From positions 1 through 13,242 of the forward strand of contig JANMQK010000243.1 of NCBI GenBank assembly GCA_031370485.1: DNA of 13,242 nt, written 5' to 3'. This stretch comes from JANMQK01 sp031370485. Its GTDB lineage: Bacteria > Acidobacteriota > Polarisedimenticolia > Gp22-AA2. The notes under the pieces were generated by a model. That model searched no databases. It was given only the letters and a program-made list of their open reading frames with translations, and was not told the origin of the DNA. The position numbers and the translations under genes were made by a program. This document shows positions 1-10,049 of the stretch, piece after piece; the first letter of the stretch is position 1, and every line of letters starts with the position of its first letter.

Positions 1-1227
1 CGACTCCTGGCCTCCGAAGTTGCGGTACGCCAGCCGGTGCATGAAACGATCCTGGATCGCGTCCAGAAACTGGCTCGCGCTGGCCCCGGGCTGCTCGATG
101 ACATTGAGACCGGGGACCTGCGGGTCGAAGGCGGGGACCGCCAGGCGGCTCTCGGGCCGCTGCGTGAAGGTGGAGGCCGCCGGATTGGCGAAGTCGGCGT
201 GGAACTCGAAGATCTGCAGGGCGTCGGCGGGGTCTCCGTACTCGTCGGCGCGCCAGTTGACGAAATAGCCGGGCGAACCGGGGGGCGGCGGGTTCAGCCC
301 GTCGATGTCCGAGGCCAGCATCCCGCCGATGTCGGGATCGAGTGGGAAGAGATCGAAATAGATGAAGCCGGCCGACGGGTCTCCCGCCACCATCTTCGCC
401 CTGTCGAACGCGAACACCCCCTGCCCGAAATACTGGTTCCCCACCAGGGCGAACTGGTGGTCAGTCATGAAATAGGAATCACGCCATACGGCGAAGTGCG
501 GATAGTCGTTGAAAAAGTTGTTGGGCATCATGAAGTCGTAGAGATACCAGGCCCCGGTGGGATCTCCGGTCTTCGAGATGGCGATCATCTGGTGGGTGTT
601 GGGGTTCGCGACCGAGACGCAGAACTGGCTCAGCAGCCACCGATCGGCCAGCGGATCGTACAGGGCGATGCCATCCCCGTTGTCGACGCCGGTGCACCGG
701 TTGTCCGGGCCCAGGGCGGCGAACAGGCTCGACAGCGGCAGCGCCGGGGTCAGCGGGCTGCCCGACTTGTTGAAGATCCTGAACCGGAGGTTGACCAGCT
801 GGACGTAATGGTTCGGTCCCACGTCGCCGACGGTGTCCGGGGGATGGACAAAGTTGCCGTTGTCCGCCGTGCTCAGCCCGGCGAAGCTCACGATGGGGGC
901 CGGCATCACCTTCGGCAGGGGCGCCGAGAGCGCCCGGACCGGCGGCCGGAAGACCGCTGCGTCGATCGAGCCCTTGCCGGCGCTGACGGCGGGGGGACGG
1001 AACTCCAGCCGCCGATCTCCTTCCACCTCTTCCCCTCCAGCCGGTCCGGCGACGGCCGCCGGTGGCAGATCGGAGACGCGTGGTGAAACGGCGAAATTCA
1101 CGGCCAGGCCCGAGTCGGGGAAAATCCGCGGTGGTTCGGCCTGGGCGCGCATGAGGGGACGAAGAGTCAGAAGCAGCAACGCTCCGGCGCAGGCGGCCAC
1201 GACCGACACGAGCCGAAAAGATCGCAT
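1..1227 (-). CDS. Secreted protein, paralogue of the N-terminal domain of the 1954-6111 protein (3' end outside window)
   Basis: The leftward frame from ATG 1227 stays open to base 1, giving 409 residues with no stop, so the C-terminus lies outside the window. An AAGGAGG ribosome site sits 11 nt upstream. Residues 1-30 look like a Sec signal peptide: basic start, hydrophobic core, cleavage after AQA. Residues 31-105 are Pro/Ala-rich. From about 108 the protein follows a large exported domain also present in the divergent gene at 1954: PPDTVGDVGP (129-138), a RIFNKSG strand (150-156), YDPLADRW (190-197), and MHRLAYRNFGG near residue 396. I know these motifs only from uncharacterised secreted bacterial proteins and cannot name a substrate or activity. 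It follows the lipoprotein gene at 1270-1887 by 42 bp in the same direction, so co-transcription is likely. The rightward open frames on the opposite strand (such as 37-1086) are shadows. Confidence 0.85.
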   Translation of the reverse strand, partial: MRSFRLVSVVAACAGALLLLTLRPLMRAQAEPPRIFPDSGLAVNFAVSPRVSDLPPAAVAGPAGGEEVEGDRRLEFRPPAVSAGKGSIDAAVFRPPVRALSAPLPKVMPAPIVSFAGLSTADNGNFVHPPDTVGDVGPNHYVQLVNLRFRIFNKSGSPLTPALPLSSLFAALGPDNRCTGVDNGDGIALYDPLADRWLLSQFCVSVANPNTHQMIAISKTGDPTGAWYLYDFMMPNNFFNDYPHFAVWRDSYFMTDHQFALVGNQYFGQGVFAFDRAKMVAGDPSAGFIYFDLFPLDPDIGGMLASDIDGLNPPPPGSPGYFVNWRADEYGDPADALQIFEFHADFANPAASTFTQRPESRLAVPAFDPQVPGLNVIEQPGASASQFLDAIQDRFMHRLAYRNFGGQES

Positions 1228-1238
1228 ACCCGGCAATG

Positions 1239-1245
1239 CCTCCTT
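1239..1245 (-). promoter_or_regulatory. Ribosome binding site for the 1227 start
   Basis: The leftward strand reads AAGGAGG 11 nt before ATG 1227. It fixes the start of the partial secreted-protein gene, directly before a convincing signal peptide. Confidence 0.7.
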
Positions 1246-1269
1246 CAATGGAAGAAAATCAATCCTCGA

Positions 1270-1887
1270 CTAACGACACTTGATCAATCGACCCGCGTTG
1301 CCCAAAACGAGGGTGAAAGAGCCGACCACCTCGTTCGTGTCCACCCGCTTGATCTCCAGGGTCATCTCCTTGCCGTTCGTCCGGCCGGAAAAGAGGGCCG
1401 GATGGGAATCCTCGGGCTCGTCGTCGCGCTGCGGTCCGCCGCGCTCCTGGACGTACGAGCCCTTGATTTCGAAGCCGCCGTTGGCGTCGAGGTAAATCGG
1501 CCCGTCGATCGTCCCGTGAGCACAGCTCAACTCGAGCCTTGCCCCCTCCGCCGTGACCCCCAGCGCGGCCTGCTTCCCGCCCCAGGTCCCGGCCGGCACC
1601 CGCTCCCGATTCTCATTGCCTGCGCCGGCGTCCTTGATGCCCGCGCCCGATTCCCCGCCCTGGACGGGCACCGTGGAACAGGCCGGACACGCAGGGAGGG
1701 CCCACGCCAGGGCCAGGAAACCGAGGGTGACGGCACGGGGAGTCCCGCGGCCGGGAATGCCGATCCTCCCCGGATCGACTGTTGCCGGGGGATTGCTCGG
1801 TGTCGCGTTGGCGTCGGCCGGGCCGTTCAAGGCGTCTCCATGAATTTCGCAGGCCAATGTACTCCCAAACTCCTCACGACGCACCAT
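1270..1887 (-). CDS. Predicted lipoprotein or exported protein, uncharacterised
   Basis: This gene gives 205 residues from ATG 1887; the stop TAG at 1272-1270 is certain and the start is not. A hydrophobic stretch (residues 52-66) ends in ALPAC with Cys67, and a second Cys at 70, resembling a lipobox with Pro at an unusual position. The 50 residues before it are long for a signal peptide. Alternative starts are TTG 1857, and TTG 1830 with GGAGA five bases upstream. The mature part (about 100-205) is soluble and beta-rich looking: GTWGG, then SCAHGTIDGP (121-130), an acidic linker near 155, and VVGSFTLVLG before a final KCR. Cys122 and Cys204 may form a disulfide. I recall similar unnamed exported proteins but no function. 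It lies 42 bp upstream of the secreted gene at 1227 in the same direction and diverges from the giant gene at 1954. Confidence 0.75.
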   Translation of the reverse strand: MVRREEFGSTLACEIHGDALNGPADANATPSNPPATVDPGRIGIPGRGTPRAVTLGFLALAWALPACPACSTVPVQGGESGAGIKDAGAGNENRERVPAGTWGGKQAALGVTAEGARLELSCAHGTIDGPIYLDANGGFEIKGSYVQERGGPQRDDEPEDSHPALFSGRTNGKEMTLEIKRVDTNEVVGSFTLVLGNAGRLIKCR

Positions 1888-1942
1888 TTGACAGCCATTA
1901 TCGGGCTCTTTCAGGGCTTCGTCGAGGGAGGGGAGTGGCGTG

Positions 1943-1948
1943 ATTAAA
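1943..1948 (-). promoter_or_regulatory. Possible -10 box for the leftward lipoprotein gene
   Basis: The leftward strand reads TTTAAT, five of six matches to TATAAT, about 55 bases before ATG 1887. No good -35 box lies at 16-18 bp, so support is weak. Confidence 0.25.
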
Positions 1949-1953
1949 AACCC

Positions 1954-1982
1954 TTGACAACATGGGGTTTGCCTCCAATATG
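1954..1982 (+). promoter_or_regulatory. Candidate promoter for the giant secreted-protein gene
   Basis: A perfect TTGACA (1954-1959) is followed after 16-17 bp by weak -10 candidates (CAATAT at 1976 or AATATG at 1977). The TTG of this box is also the most upstream possible start codon of the gene, and both cannot be true. The seven bases TTGACAA read TTGTCAA on the other strand, so a leftward -35 could share the site, but no leftward -10 fits it at normal spacing. Confidence 0.35.
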
Positions 1983-4900
1983 GACTCATGACGTCCGACA
2001 GGAATGGGGGACCGTCCTGAGGAGCCAACGGATAGGATCCGGGCGCGCGAGGCGGGTTGCCCTGGCGAGGGGGTTTCTCCTGGCATCGCTCCTGTGCGCC
2101 TCGGCACTGGCGCAGAGCGGTGACCAGAAAACCGCGTTCCCTTATGAATCCGGCGTCACCGTCGGCGTCGTCTGGACGGGCGGCCCCGGTTCCACCGAAA
2201 CGGTCGCGGAAATCATGGACCGCGAGGCCAGAGCGCCGGTCACAGGGGTCATACCCCTCGTGAAGAAACCCTTCCGCCGCCGGATGGTGACGCCCCACGA
2301 GAACCCCGACGCCCCGGCGGTTTCCCGGTGGCCCCCGCCGACAGAGGGGACCGCGGGCAGGGAATGGACGCCCGACACGTTGTCCCCCTTCGCCCCGCTG
2401 GCGCCGCAGACGGTCGGCACGAACTTCAAGGCCATCTCCCTCCTTTCGCCAAACGAGTCCTTCGCCATCCCCCCCGACAGCGTGGGGGACGTCGGGCCCA
2501 CGCAGATCCTGGCCATGGCCAATGGGCGGATCAAAGTATTCAGCAAGACCGGAACGCTCGGCGGGTTGAACGTGTCGGACTCCACCTTTTTCAGCTCCGT
2601 GCGGAATGGCGCCGGCGTGAGCGACCCCCAGGTGCGCTACGACCGGCTGTCCGGACGGTGGTTCGTCGCCGAGATCACGACGTCGGTCCCCAACAGGGTC
2701 CTGATCGCAGTCAGCTCGGGATCGACGATCACGAGCAGTTCCAGCTTCACCTTTTACTATTTCCAGCATGACCTCCCCGGCCCCACGCCGAACAGCGACA
2801 CCGGTGGGTTCGCCGACTACGACAGCCTTGGAGTGGACAGGTTCGCTCTTTACATCGGGATCAATGTCTTCGGGGTCGACGCCCAAGGCAACATCAACCG
2901 ATTCGTGGGGGCGACCGGCTTCGTGGTCAACAAGGCGAACCTGATCGCAGGGACGCTCCAGGTCACGCCGTTCCGCCAGATCGCCCTCGGAAGCGGCACG
3001 GGCCTGCTGGCCCCGCGCGGTGTCTCCAACGACGATCCGGCGGCGACCGAGGGGTACTTCGTAGGCGTTGACAACGTGACTCTCAGCCGGATCAACATCC
3101 TGAGGATCTCGAACCCCGGCGGTACCCCCGCGTCCGGGGGCGCCGCCGCGATCACGGTGCCCACGACGACTTCCCCCATCGGCCAGGTCGCGAAAGGAAC
3201 CAGCCCCGCGCTCGACGGCCTGGACGACCGGCTTTTCTCCGCGGTGGTTCACAAGAACAAGATCACGGGTGTCTCCAGCCTCTGGACGGCGCACGCCATC
3301 GAGGTCAATGCCTCCGGGGTCGGCGTGACGGGGGGCGGGCGCAACGGGTCGCGGTGGTACGAGATCACCAACCTGACGACGACACCGACGCTCGCCCAGG
3401 CCGGGACGCTCTTCGATCCTTCCGCGTCATTCCCGCGCGGTTACTGGATGGACACCGTCGCGGCCAGCGGCCAGGGGCACATGGCCCTGGGTTCGAGCTA
3501 CGCCAGTGTCAACGATTACCCGGGGGTCGCCGCCGCGGGGCGGCTGCGGACCGACCCCCCGGGGACGATCCGGGCCGCGACCCTTGCCCAGGTCAGCGTG
3601 TCGGGCTACAACCGGCAGACGGGGGTCCTGACTCAGCGATGGGGGGACTACTCCCATACCGTGGTCGATCCAACCGATGACATGACGATGTGGACGTTCC
3701 AGGAGTGGTGCGATGCGGCCAATTCCTGGGGGGTGCAGGCGGTCCAGCTGAAGGCACCGCCCCCCGCGACGCCCCAGAGCGCGTCTCCATCGAGCCTCTG
3801 CGCGGGGCTCACGTCGTTCAACGTCACGCTCGCAGGGATCTCCGTCGCGGGGTCGGAGTTCTTCGACCCGGGTCCCGACACGGGGGGCCCCGGATACGCC
3901 AACCGCATCGCCGCCACGGTCTCGGGCGGGGTGACCGTCAACAGCGTCACCTTCACCGACCCGACCCACGTCACGTTGAACGTCAGGACGGTCGGAGCGA
4001 CATCGGGAGCGAAGAACCTGACCATCACCAATCCCGACGGCCAGGCGATGGCAGGCTCGGGTGTTGTTGCGATCGGCCCGTTCCCCGCCCCCGCCGTGAC
4101 GAGCAACGGCCCGGTCTGCGCCGGGGGGACGCTGCAGCTGCAGGCCTCGGGCGTTCCCGGGGCCGCCTACAGCTGGACCGGCCCGAACGGCTTCACCTCG
4201 AGCGCGCAGAATCCCTCGATCAGCGGGGTCGCCGCGGCGGCCGCGGGCACGTACAACGTGAGCTACACGGCCAGCGGCTGCGCGTCGACGGCCGGCAGCG
4301 TCGCCGTGACGGTGCTTGCCGCGGGCGCCGCATGCAGCGACGGCAATGCCTGCACGACGACCGACACCTGCCAGTCGGGGGTCTGCGTCGGGTCGAACCC
4401 GGTCGTCTGCCCCACGAGCGACCAGTGCCACGAGACGAGCTTCTGCAATACGGCCACGGGACTCTGCTCGGCCAGCACGCCCAGGCCGGACGGAACGGCG
4501 TGCAACGATGGCGCCGCGTGTACCACGGGCGATGCCTGCCGATCGGGCCTGTGCGTCTCGGCCCTGACGTTTGTCCCGCCTATGGGATCGCCGCCCGCGA
4601 CAGGGTCGGGCCCGTCCTCCCTGGCGGCGGCCGACTTCCATGGCGACGGCAGGCGCGACCTCGCGGTGACGGACTACTATGCCGACGACGTGACGATCCT
4701 GCTCGGGGACGGCGCCGGGGGGTTCGCGCCGGCCGCGGACTCGCCGGTGGGCGCGGGATCGGGCCCCGCCGCCGTCGCGGCGGCGGACTTCAATGGCGAC
4801 GGCAAGATCGATCTCGCCGTGGCGAACAACGGATCGAGCGACGTGACCATCTTGATGGGGAACGGCGCCGGCGGGTTCGCCCCGACGGCGGGCTCGCCCG

Positions 4901-6111
4901 TGGGAGTGGGAGCGGGACCGTTCGGGATCGCGGCGGCGGACCTGAACCTCGACGGCAAGGCTGACCTCGCGACCGCGAACAGCGGATCGAGCGACGTGAC
5001 CATCTTGATGGGGAACGGCGCCGGCGGATTCGCCCCGGCGGCGGGCTCGCCCGTGGGAGTGGGAGCGGGACCGTTCGGGATCGCGGTGGCGGACCTGAAC
5101 CTCGACGGCAAGGCCGACATCGCGACTGCCAACAACGGATCGGACGACGTGACGATCCTTCTCGGGAACGGCGCCGGGGGGTTCGCCGCGGCGGCGGGCT
5201 CACCGGTGGCGGCGGGTTCCGGGCCCCTCTCCATCACGGTGGCGGACTTCAACGGCGACGGCAAGCCGGACCTCGCGACGGCCAACAGCGGATCGGACGA
5301 CGTGACCATCTTGATCGGGAACGGCACCGGAGGGTTCGCCCCGTCGGCCGGCTCCCCCGCGGGGGCGGGGTCCAGTCCCTCCGCGGTCGTCATGGCGGAC
5401 TTCAACCACGACGGCAGGCCGGACCTTGCGGTGGCGAACAACGTCGGCGACAGCGTGACGGTCCTGCTTGGCGACGGGTCCGGCAGTTTCGTGCAGCCGC
5501 CCGGTTCTCCCTTCGGAACGGGCTCGGGTCCCTATCCCCTCGCGGCCGCCGACTTCAATCTCGACGGCAGCCCCGACCTGGCCGCGGCAGACCTCTTCTC
5601 CGACACGATCACGATTCTGCTCGGGGCGCCGGGCGGGGCGCCGGACGGCACGGCGTGCGACGATGGCAATGCCTGCACGATGGCGGATGGGTGTCTCGGC
5701 GGATCATGCCGCGGGGGGCCGCTGAGGGACGACGACGGCGACGGGCACGTTTCGTCTCTCTGCGGTGGGGACGATTGCGACGATCTCGCCCCGGGGGCCT
5801 GGTCCGCTCCGCCCGCAGTGACGAACCTCGTTGCGACCTCCGCGATGCCGACGAGCCTGTCCTGGGACAGCCAGGGCGCCCTGGCCGGTCCCGGAACGAC
5901 CTATGACCTGGTGTCAGGTCCACTGGTGGCGGGATCCGGCCCGAACTTCTCCGCCAGGGTCTGCCTCCAGCAAGGCGGCGCCACGACCTACGGAGAAACG
6001 CGCGCCAACCCGGCCGTCGGATACTGGTATCTTGTCCGCGGCAGGAATGCCTGCGGGTCCGGCACCTACGGCACCAGCGAGCGGGACGCCGCGATACCCC
6101 CCTGCCCCTAG
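1954..6111 (+). CDS. Giant modular secreted protein with seven-unit FG-GAP/VCBS propeller
   Basis: The longest frame gives 1385 residues, numbered here from TTG 1954. Signal peptide: basic RARR near 34-37, hydrophobic core, cleavage after ALA at about 54. The only usual start codons before it are TTG 1954 and TTG 1969; CTG 2017 would give a normal 33-residue signal. Domains: about 150-600, an exported domain shared with the partial gene at 1-1227 (PPDSVGDVGP 173-182, WGDYS 563-567, VDPTDD just after); about 605-705, an IPT/TIG-like module ending ITNPDGQ; about 710-790, an Ig/PKD-like module; Cys-rich modules at 794 and 850; seven 51-residue FG-GAP units from 878 to about 1230, each with a calcium loop of type DxNxDGxxD; a third Cys module at 1235; an Asp-rich stretch; and a fibronectin-like module from about 1288 ending near GSGTYG. 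No catalytic motif, membrane anchor or sorting tail was seen. A surface or extracellular binding role is likely; ligand unknown. Confidence 0.88.
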   Translation: MTTWGLPPIWTHDVRQEWGTVLRSQRIGSGRARRVALARGFLLASLLCASALAQSGDQKTAFPYESGVTVGVVWTGGPGSTETVAEIMDREARAPVTGVIPLVKKPFRRRMVTPHENPDAPAVSRWPPPTEGTAGREWTPDTLSPFAPLAPQTVGTNFKAISLLSPNESFAIPPDSVGDVGPTQILAMANGRIKVFSKTGTLGGLNVSDSTFFSSVRNGAGVSDPQVRYDRLSGRWFVAEITTSVPNRVLIAVSSGSTITSSSSFTFYYFQHDLPGPTPNSDTGGFADYDSLGVDRFALYIGINVFGVDAQGNINRFVGATGFVVNKANLIAGTLQVTPFRQIALGSGTGLLAPRGVSNDDPAATEGYFVGVDNVTLSRINILRISNPGGTPASGGAAAITVPTTTSPIGQVAKGTSPALDGLDDRLFSAVVHKNKITGVSSLWTAHAIEVNASGVGVTGGGRNGSRWYEITNLTTTPTLAQAGTLFDPSASFPRGYWMDTVAASGQGHMALGSSYASVNDYPGVAAAGRLRTDPPGTIRAATLAQVSVSGYNRQTGVLTQRWGDYSHTVVDPTDDMTMWTFQEWCDAANSWGVQAVQLKAPPPATPQSASPSSLCAGLTSFNVTLAGISVAGSEFFDPGPDTGGPGYANRIAATVSGGVTVNSVTFTDPTHVTLNVRTVGATSGAKNLTITNPDGQAMAGSGVVAIGPFPAPAVTSNGPVCAGGTLQLQASGVPGAAYSWTGPNGFTSSAQNPSISGVAAAAAGTYNVSYTASGCASTAGSVAVTVLAAGAACSDGNACTTTDTCQSGVCVGSNPVVCPTSDQCHETSFCNTATGLCSASTPRPDGTACNDGAACTTGDACRSGLCVSALTFVPPMGSPPATGSGPSSLAAADFHGDGRRDLAVTDYYADDVTILLGDGAGGFAPAADSPVGAGSGPAAVAAADFNGDGKIDLAVANNGSSDVTILMGNGAGGFAPTAGSPVGVGAGPFGIAAADLNLDGKADLATANSGSSDVTILMGNGAGGFAPAAGSPVGVGAGPFGIAVADLNLDGKADIATANNGSDDVTILLGNGAGGFAAAAGSPVAAGSGPLSITVADFNGDGKPDLATANSGSDDVTILIGNGTGGFAPSAGSPAGAGSSPSAVVMADFNHDGRPDLAVANNVGDSVTVLLGDGSGSFVQPPGSPFGTGSGPYPLAAADFNLDGSPDLAAADLFSDTITILLGAPGGAPDGTACDDGNACTMADGCLGGSCRGGPLRDDDGDGHVSSLCGGDDCDDLAPGAWSAPPAVTNLVATSAMPTSLSWDSQGALAGPGTTYDLVSGPLVAGSGPNFSARVCLQQGGATTYGETRANPAVGYWYLVRGRNACGSGTYGTSERDAAIPPCP
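4333..4554 (+). repeat. Two Cys-rich CxDGxACT modules upstream of the propeller
   Basis: Inside the giant gene, two copies of the pattern CxDGxACTxxDxCxxGxC start at residues 794 and 850, separated by another Cys-rich segment. The even cysteine pattern suggests disulfide-bonded extracellular modules. A third copy at 5656 lies on the far side of the propeller. Confidence 0.75.
4585..5643 (+). repeat. Seven tandem 153-bp FG-GAP/VCBS units
   Basis: Units start at 4585, 4738, 4891, 5044, 5197, 5350 and 5503, each exactly 153 bp (51 aa). The GACGGC of the calcium loop recurs at 4645, 4798, 4951, 5104, 5257, 5410 and 5563 without any indel. Each unit reads roughly GSPxGxGSGP, then an ADFNGDGKxD loop, then DVTILLGNGAGGF; the last unit ends after LLG. 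The 153 bases 4828-4980 and 4981-5133 differ at only about 8 positions by hand alignment, a sign of recent duplication or gene conversion. Seven units fit one closed seven-bladed beta-propeller. Confidence 0.9.
5656..5709 (+). repeat. Third Cys-rich CxDGxACT module, downstream of the propeller
   Basis: Residues 1235-1252 of the giant protein repeat the pattern found at 794 and 850, again preceded by PDGTA as at 850. The match on both sides of the propeller suggests the propeller lies inside a Cys-module array. Confidence 0.7.
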
Positions 6112-6126
6112 GCCAGGCTGGCCTCC

Positions 6127-6131
6127 GGAGA
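6127..6131 (+). promoter_or_regulatory. Ribosome binding site for GTG 6140
   Basis: GGAGA lies 8 nt before GTG 6140. It supports this start over the much longer open frame that runs back through the giant gene to 5831. Confidence 0.6.
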
Positions 6132-8607
6132 CGAGCGCCGTGACCCGACGGCCCCTGCCCGCAGAGCGCGTCCACGACCTTTCGGGCACATCCCGCGGGC
6201 TCACCTCCGCCGAGGCGCGCGCGCGTGCGGCGCGCTACGGCCCGAACGCGGTGATCGAGGCGGCGGGCCGCCCCTTCCTCGATCTCGTCCGCGACACGGC
6301 GATGGACCCGATGATCTGGTTCCTCATCGCGACCGGGGTGATCTACGCGATCGTCGGAGAGGCGCGCGAGGCGATCATCCTGTTCCTCGCGGTCGTGCCG
6401 CTGGCCGGAATGGACGCCTTCCTGCACGTCCGTACGCGGGCCTCCACCGAGGGGCTTCAAAGCCGCCTGGCGGCGAAAGCCACCGTCGTCCGTGACGACG
6501 CTCCCGTTGTCATCGCGGCGATCGCAGTGGTCCCGGGGGACCTCGCTTTAGTGAATCCGGGCGAGTCCTTTCCCGCGGACGGCGTGCTGGTCGCCGGGAG
6601 CGGGGTCCAGGTCGACGAATCGGCCCTGACCGGCGAGGCCTACCCCGTCCTCAAGCGCCCGATGCCCGCCGGCGTCGGCGGCGCGACCGAGCCGCTGGTG
6701 CCGGGCGAGCACTGGGGCTTCGCGGGGACACGCGTCCTGACCGGCCGCGCGAGCCTGCGTGTCGTCTTTACGGGGGGCGAGACGGTTTACGGGGAAATCG
6801 TCCGCTCGGCGCGCGCCGTCCGGGGCCGCACCCCGCTGCAGGACGCGATCTCCCGCCTCGTCGCGGTGCTCCTCGGGGGGGCGGGGTTCATCTGCATCCT
6901 GCTGGCCGGGGTCCGGCTGTGGCAGGGGTACGGCTGGCTGGACGCGCTGGTCAGCGCCGTCACCCTCGCCGTGGCGGCCCTGCCGGAGGAGTTCCCGGTC
7001 GTCTTCACCCTTTTTCTTGGCGTCGGCGTCTACCGGCTCGCGAAACTCCAGGCGCTGGTCAGGCGCGCCGTCGCGGTCGAGAACATGGGACGGGTCTCGT
7101 GCATCTGCTCCGACAAGACCGGGACCATCACCGAAGGGCGGCTCGAACTGGCCCGCCTCGAGCCGGGGGACGGGGTCACGCGCGAGGGGCTGCTGGGACT
7201 CGCCGCGCAGGCGTCGCGCGCCGACAGTGGCGATCCGCTCGACGCGGCGATCCTGAGGGCCGCTCCGGCGGGCGGGGGACCGGCGCTGGCGACTTTCCCG
7301 TTCACCGAGGAGAGCCGGCGCGAGACGGCGATCGTGCGCGGTGACGATGGGGCGCTGCTCGCGGTCACCAAGGGCGCATCGGAGCTGGTGCTGTCGATGA
7401 CGACTCTGCCCGAAGCGGGTCGCGAAGCGTGGGCGCAGCGCGTGGCCGGGCTGGCCGGGGAGGGCCACAAGGTGATCGCCTGCGCCTGGCGGCCGGTCGA
7501 GGCAGGAGCCGGGGACGCGGCAGGTCGGGGAACGCCCTCCATGGCCGAGCCGGCGGGCGGTTACCGGTTCGCCGGGCTGATCGCCTTCGAGGATCCCGTC
7601 AGGGAGGGGGTGGCCGAGGCGATCCGCGCCTGCGTCGACGCGGGCATCCACCCGATCATGGTCACGGGAGATCATCCGCTGACCGCCCGGGCGATCGCCC
7701 GGAGAATCGGGCTGGGCCGCGGCGAGCCCCGGGTCCTCACGGGGGACGAGATGTCGGGGCGCCTGGAACGGGAACCGGATGGAGGGCTGCGCGACGTGGA
7801 TGTCATTGCGCGGGCCGTCCCATCCCAGAAGCTGGCGCTCGTCCGCGCCCTGCAGCGGGCGGGAGAGATCGTCGCAGTCACGGGGGACGGCGTGAACGAC
7901 GTCCCGGCGCTGCAGGCCGCCGACATCGGCATCGCGATGGGCGAGCGCGGGACGCGCAGCGCGAGGGAGGTCGCGGCGCTCGTGCTCCTGGACGACAATT
8001 TCAGCACCATCGTCCGGGTGATCGCCGAGGGGAGCCAGCTTTTCCGGAATCTCAGGACGAGCTTCGCATATCTTTTGATGATCCACATCCCCCTGGTCCT
8101 GACGGCGGCTCTGCTGCCGCTGGCCGGCTATCCTCTTCTTTACCTGCCGGTCCACATCGTCTGGCTGGAGATGGTGATCCACCCGACCGCGATGCTTGCC
8201 TTCCAGGATCCCCCCGCGGGAGGGCGGCTCGAGAAGGTCCGCCGCGGGCGGAGGGCACGTTTTTTCCCGCTGCGCGACTGGCTGGTGATTGCGGGCGTCG
8301 GCGCTCTCGTGACCGCCCTGGTGGCGGCGGGTTACGTGCGATGCCTGGGGGAAGGAAGCGGCGTCGGCCACGGAAGGGCCATGGCCCTGATGTCGCTCAT
8401 CGTGACGAGCGCCCTGCTGACGGCCGTACTGAGCGGGCTGCGCACCTGGATGTCACGCATTGTCGCCGCCGCCACGGTGGCGCTCAGCGTGGTGTTGCTC
8501 CAGACGCCGGGGACCGCCGCCCTCCTGCACGTCCAGCCTCTGCATGCGGGCGACTGGGCGGTCGCGATCGGGGGAGGGCTCGTCGCCGCCGCGATTCCCC
8601 TGTTTTT

Positions 8608-8631
8608 CGGCGGCCCGGTTCCCGGCCGCCG
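8608..8631. other. GC-rich hairpin at the convergent gene junction
   Basis: CGGCGGCC (8608-8615) pairs perfectly with GGCCGCCG (8624-8631) around an 8-nt loop. It lies 8 bases past the pntB stop and inside the end of the ATPase gene. There is no T-run after the stem in either direction, so it is not a canonical intrinsic terminator, but it may mark or protect the 3' end of the pnt mRNA. Confidence 0.4.
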
Positions 8632-8639
8632 GGTGTTGA

Positions 8640-10045
<1,406 letters not shown>

Positions 10046-10049
<4 letters not shown>

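Noticed and set aside
37..1086. Long rightward open frame opposite the partial secreted gene
   Set aside because: The opposite strand encodes a protein with a ribosome site, signal peptide and motifs shared with the gene at 1954; the rightward frame is charged low-complexity sequence typical of GC-rich shadows.
1888..3294. Upstream extension of the lipoprotein frame through the giant gene
   Set aside because: The extra residues are Arg/Gly/Asp-rich shadow sequence antisense to the conserved exported domain; the start must lie at or below about 1887.
3427..4641. Leftward open frame antisense to the giant gene
   Set aside because: Composition is Arg/Ala/Gly-rich with no recognisable domain, while the rightward strand has clear domains throughout.
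4585..5643. CRISPR-like or minisatellite array
   Set aside because: The periodic sequence is in frame, encodes FG-GAP units and has no spacer structure.
6548..8371. 607-codon leftward open frame antisense to the ATPase
   Set aside because: It covers the P-type ATPase with all its catalytic motifs; a GC-rich shadow with no start signal.
8608..8631. Intrinsic terminator for pntB or the ATPase
   Set aside because: The stem is perfect but no T-run follows it in either direction; kept only as a hairpin.
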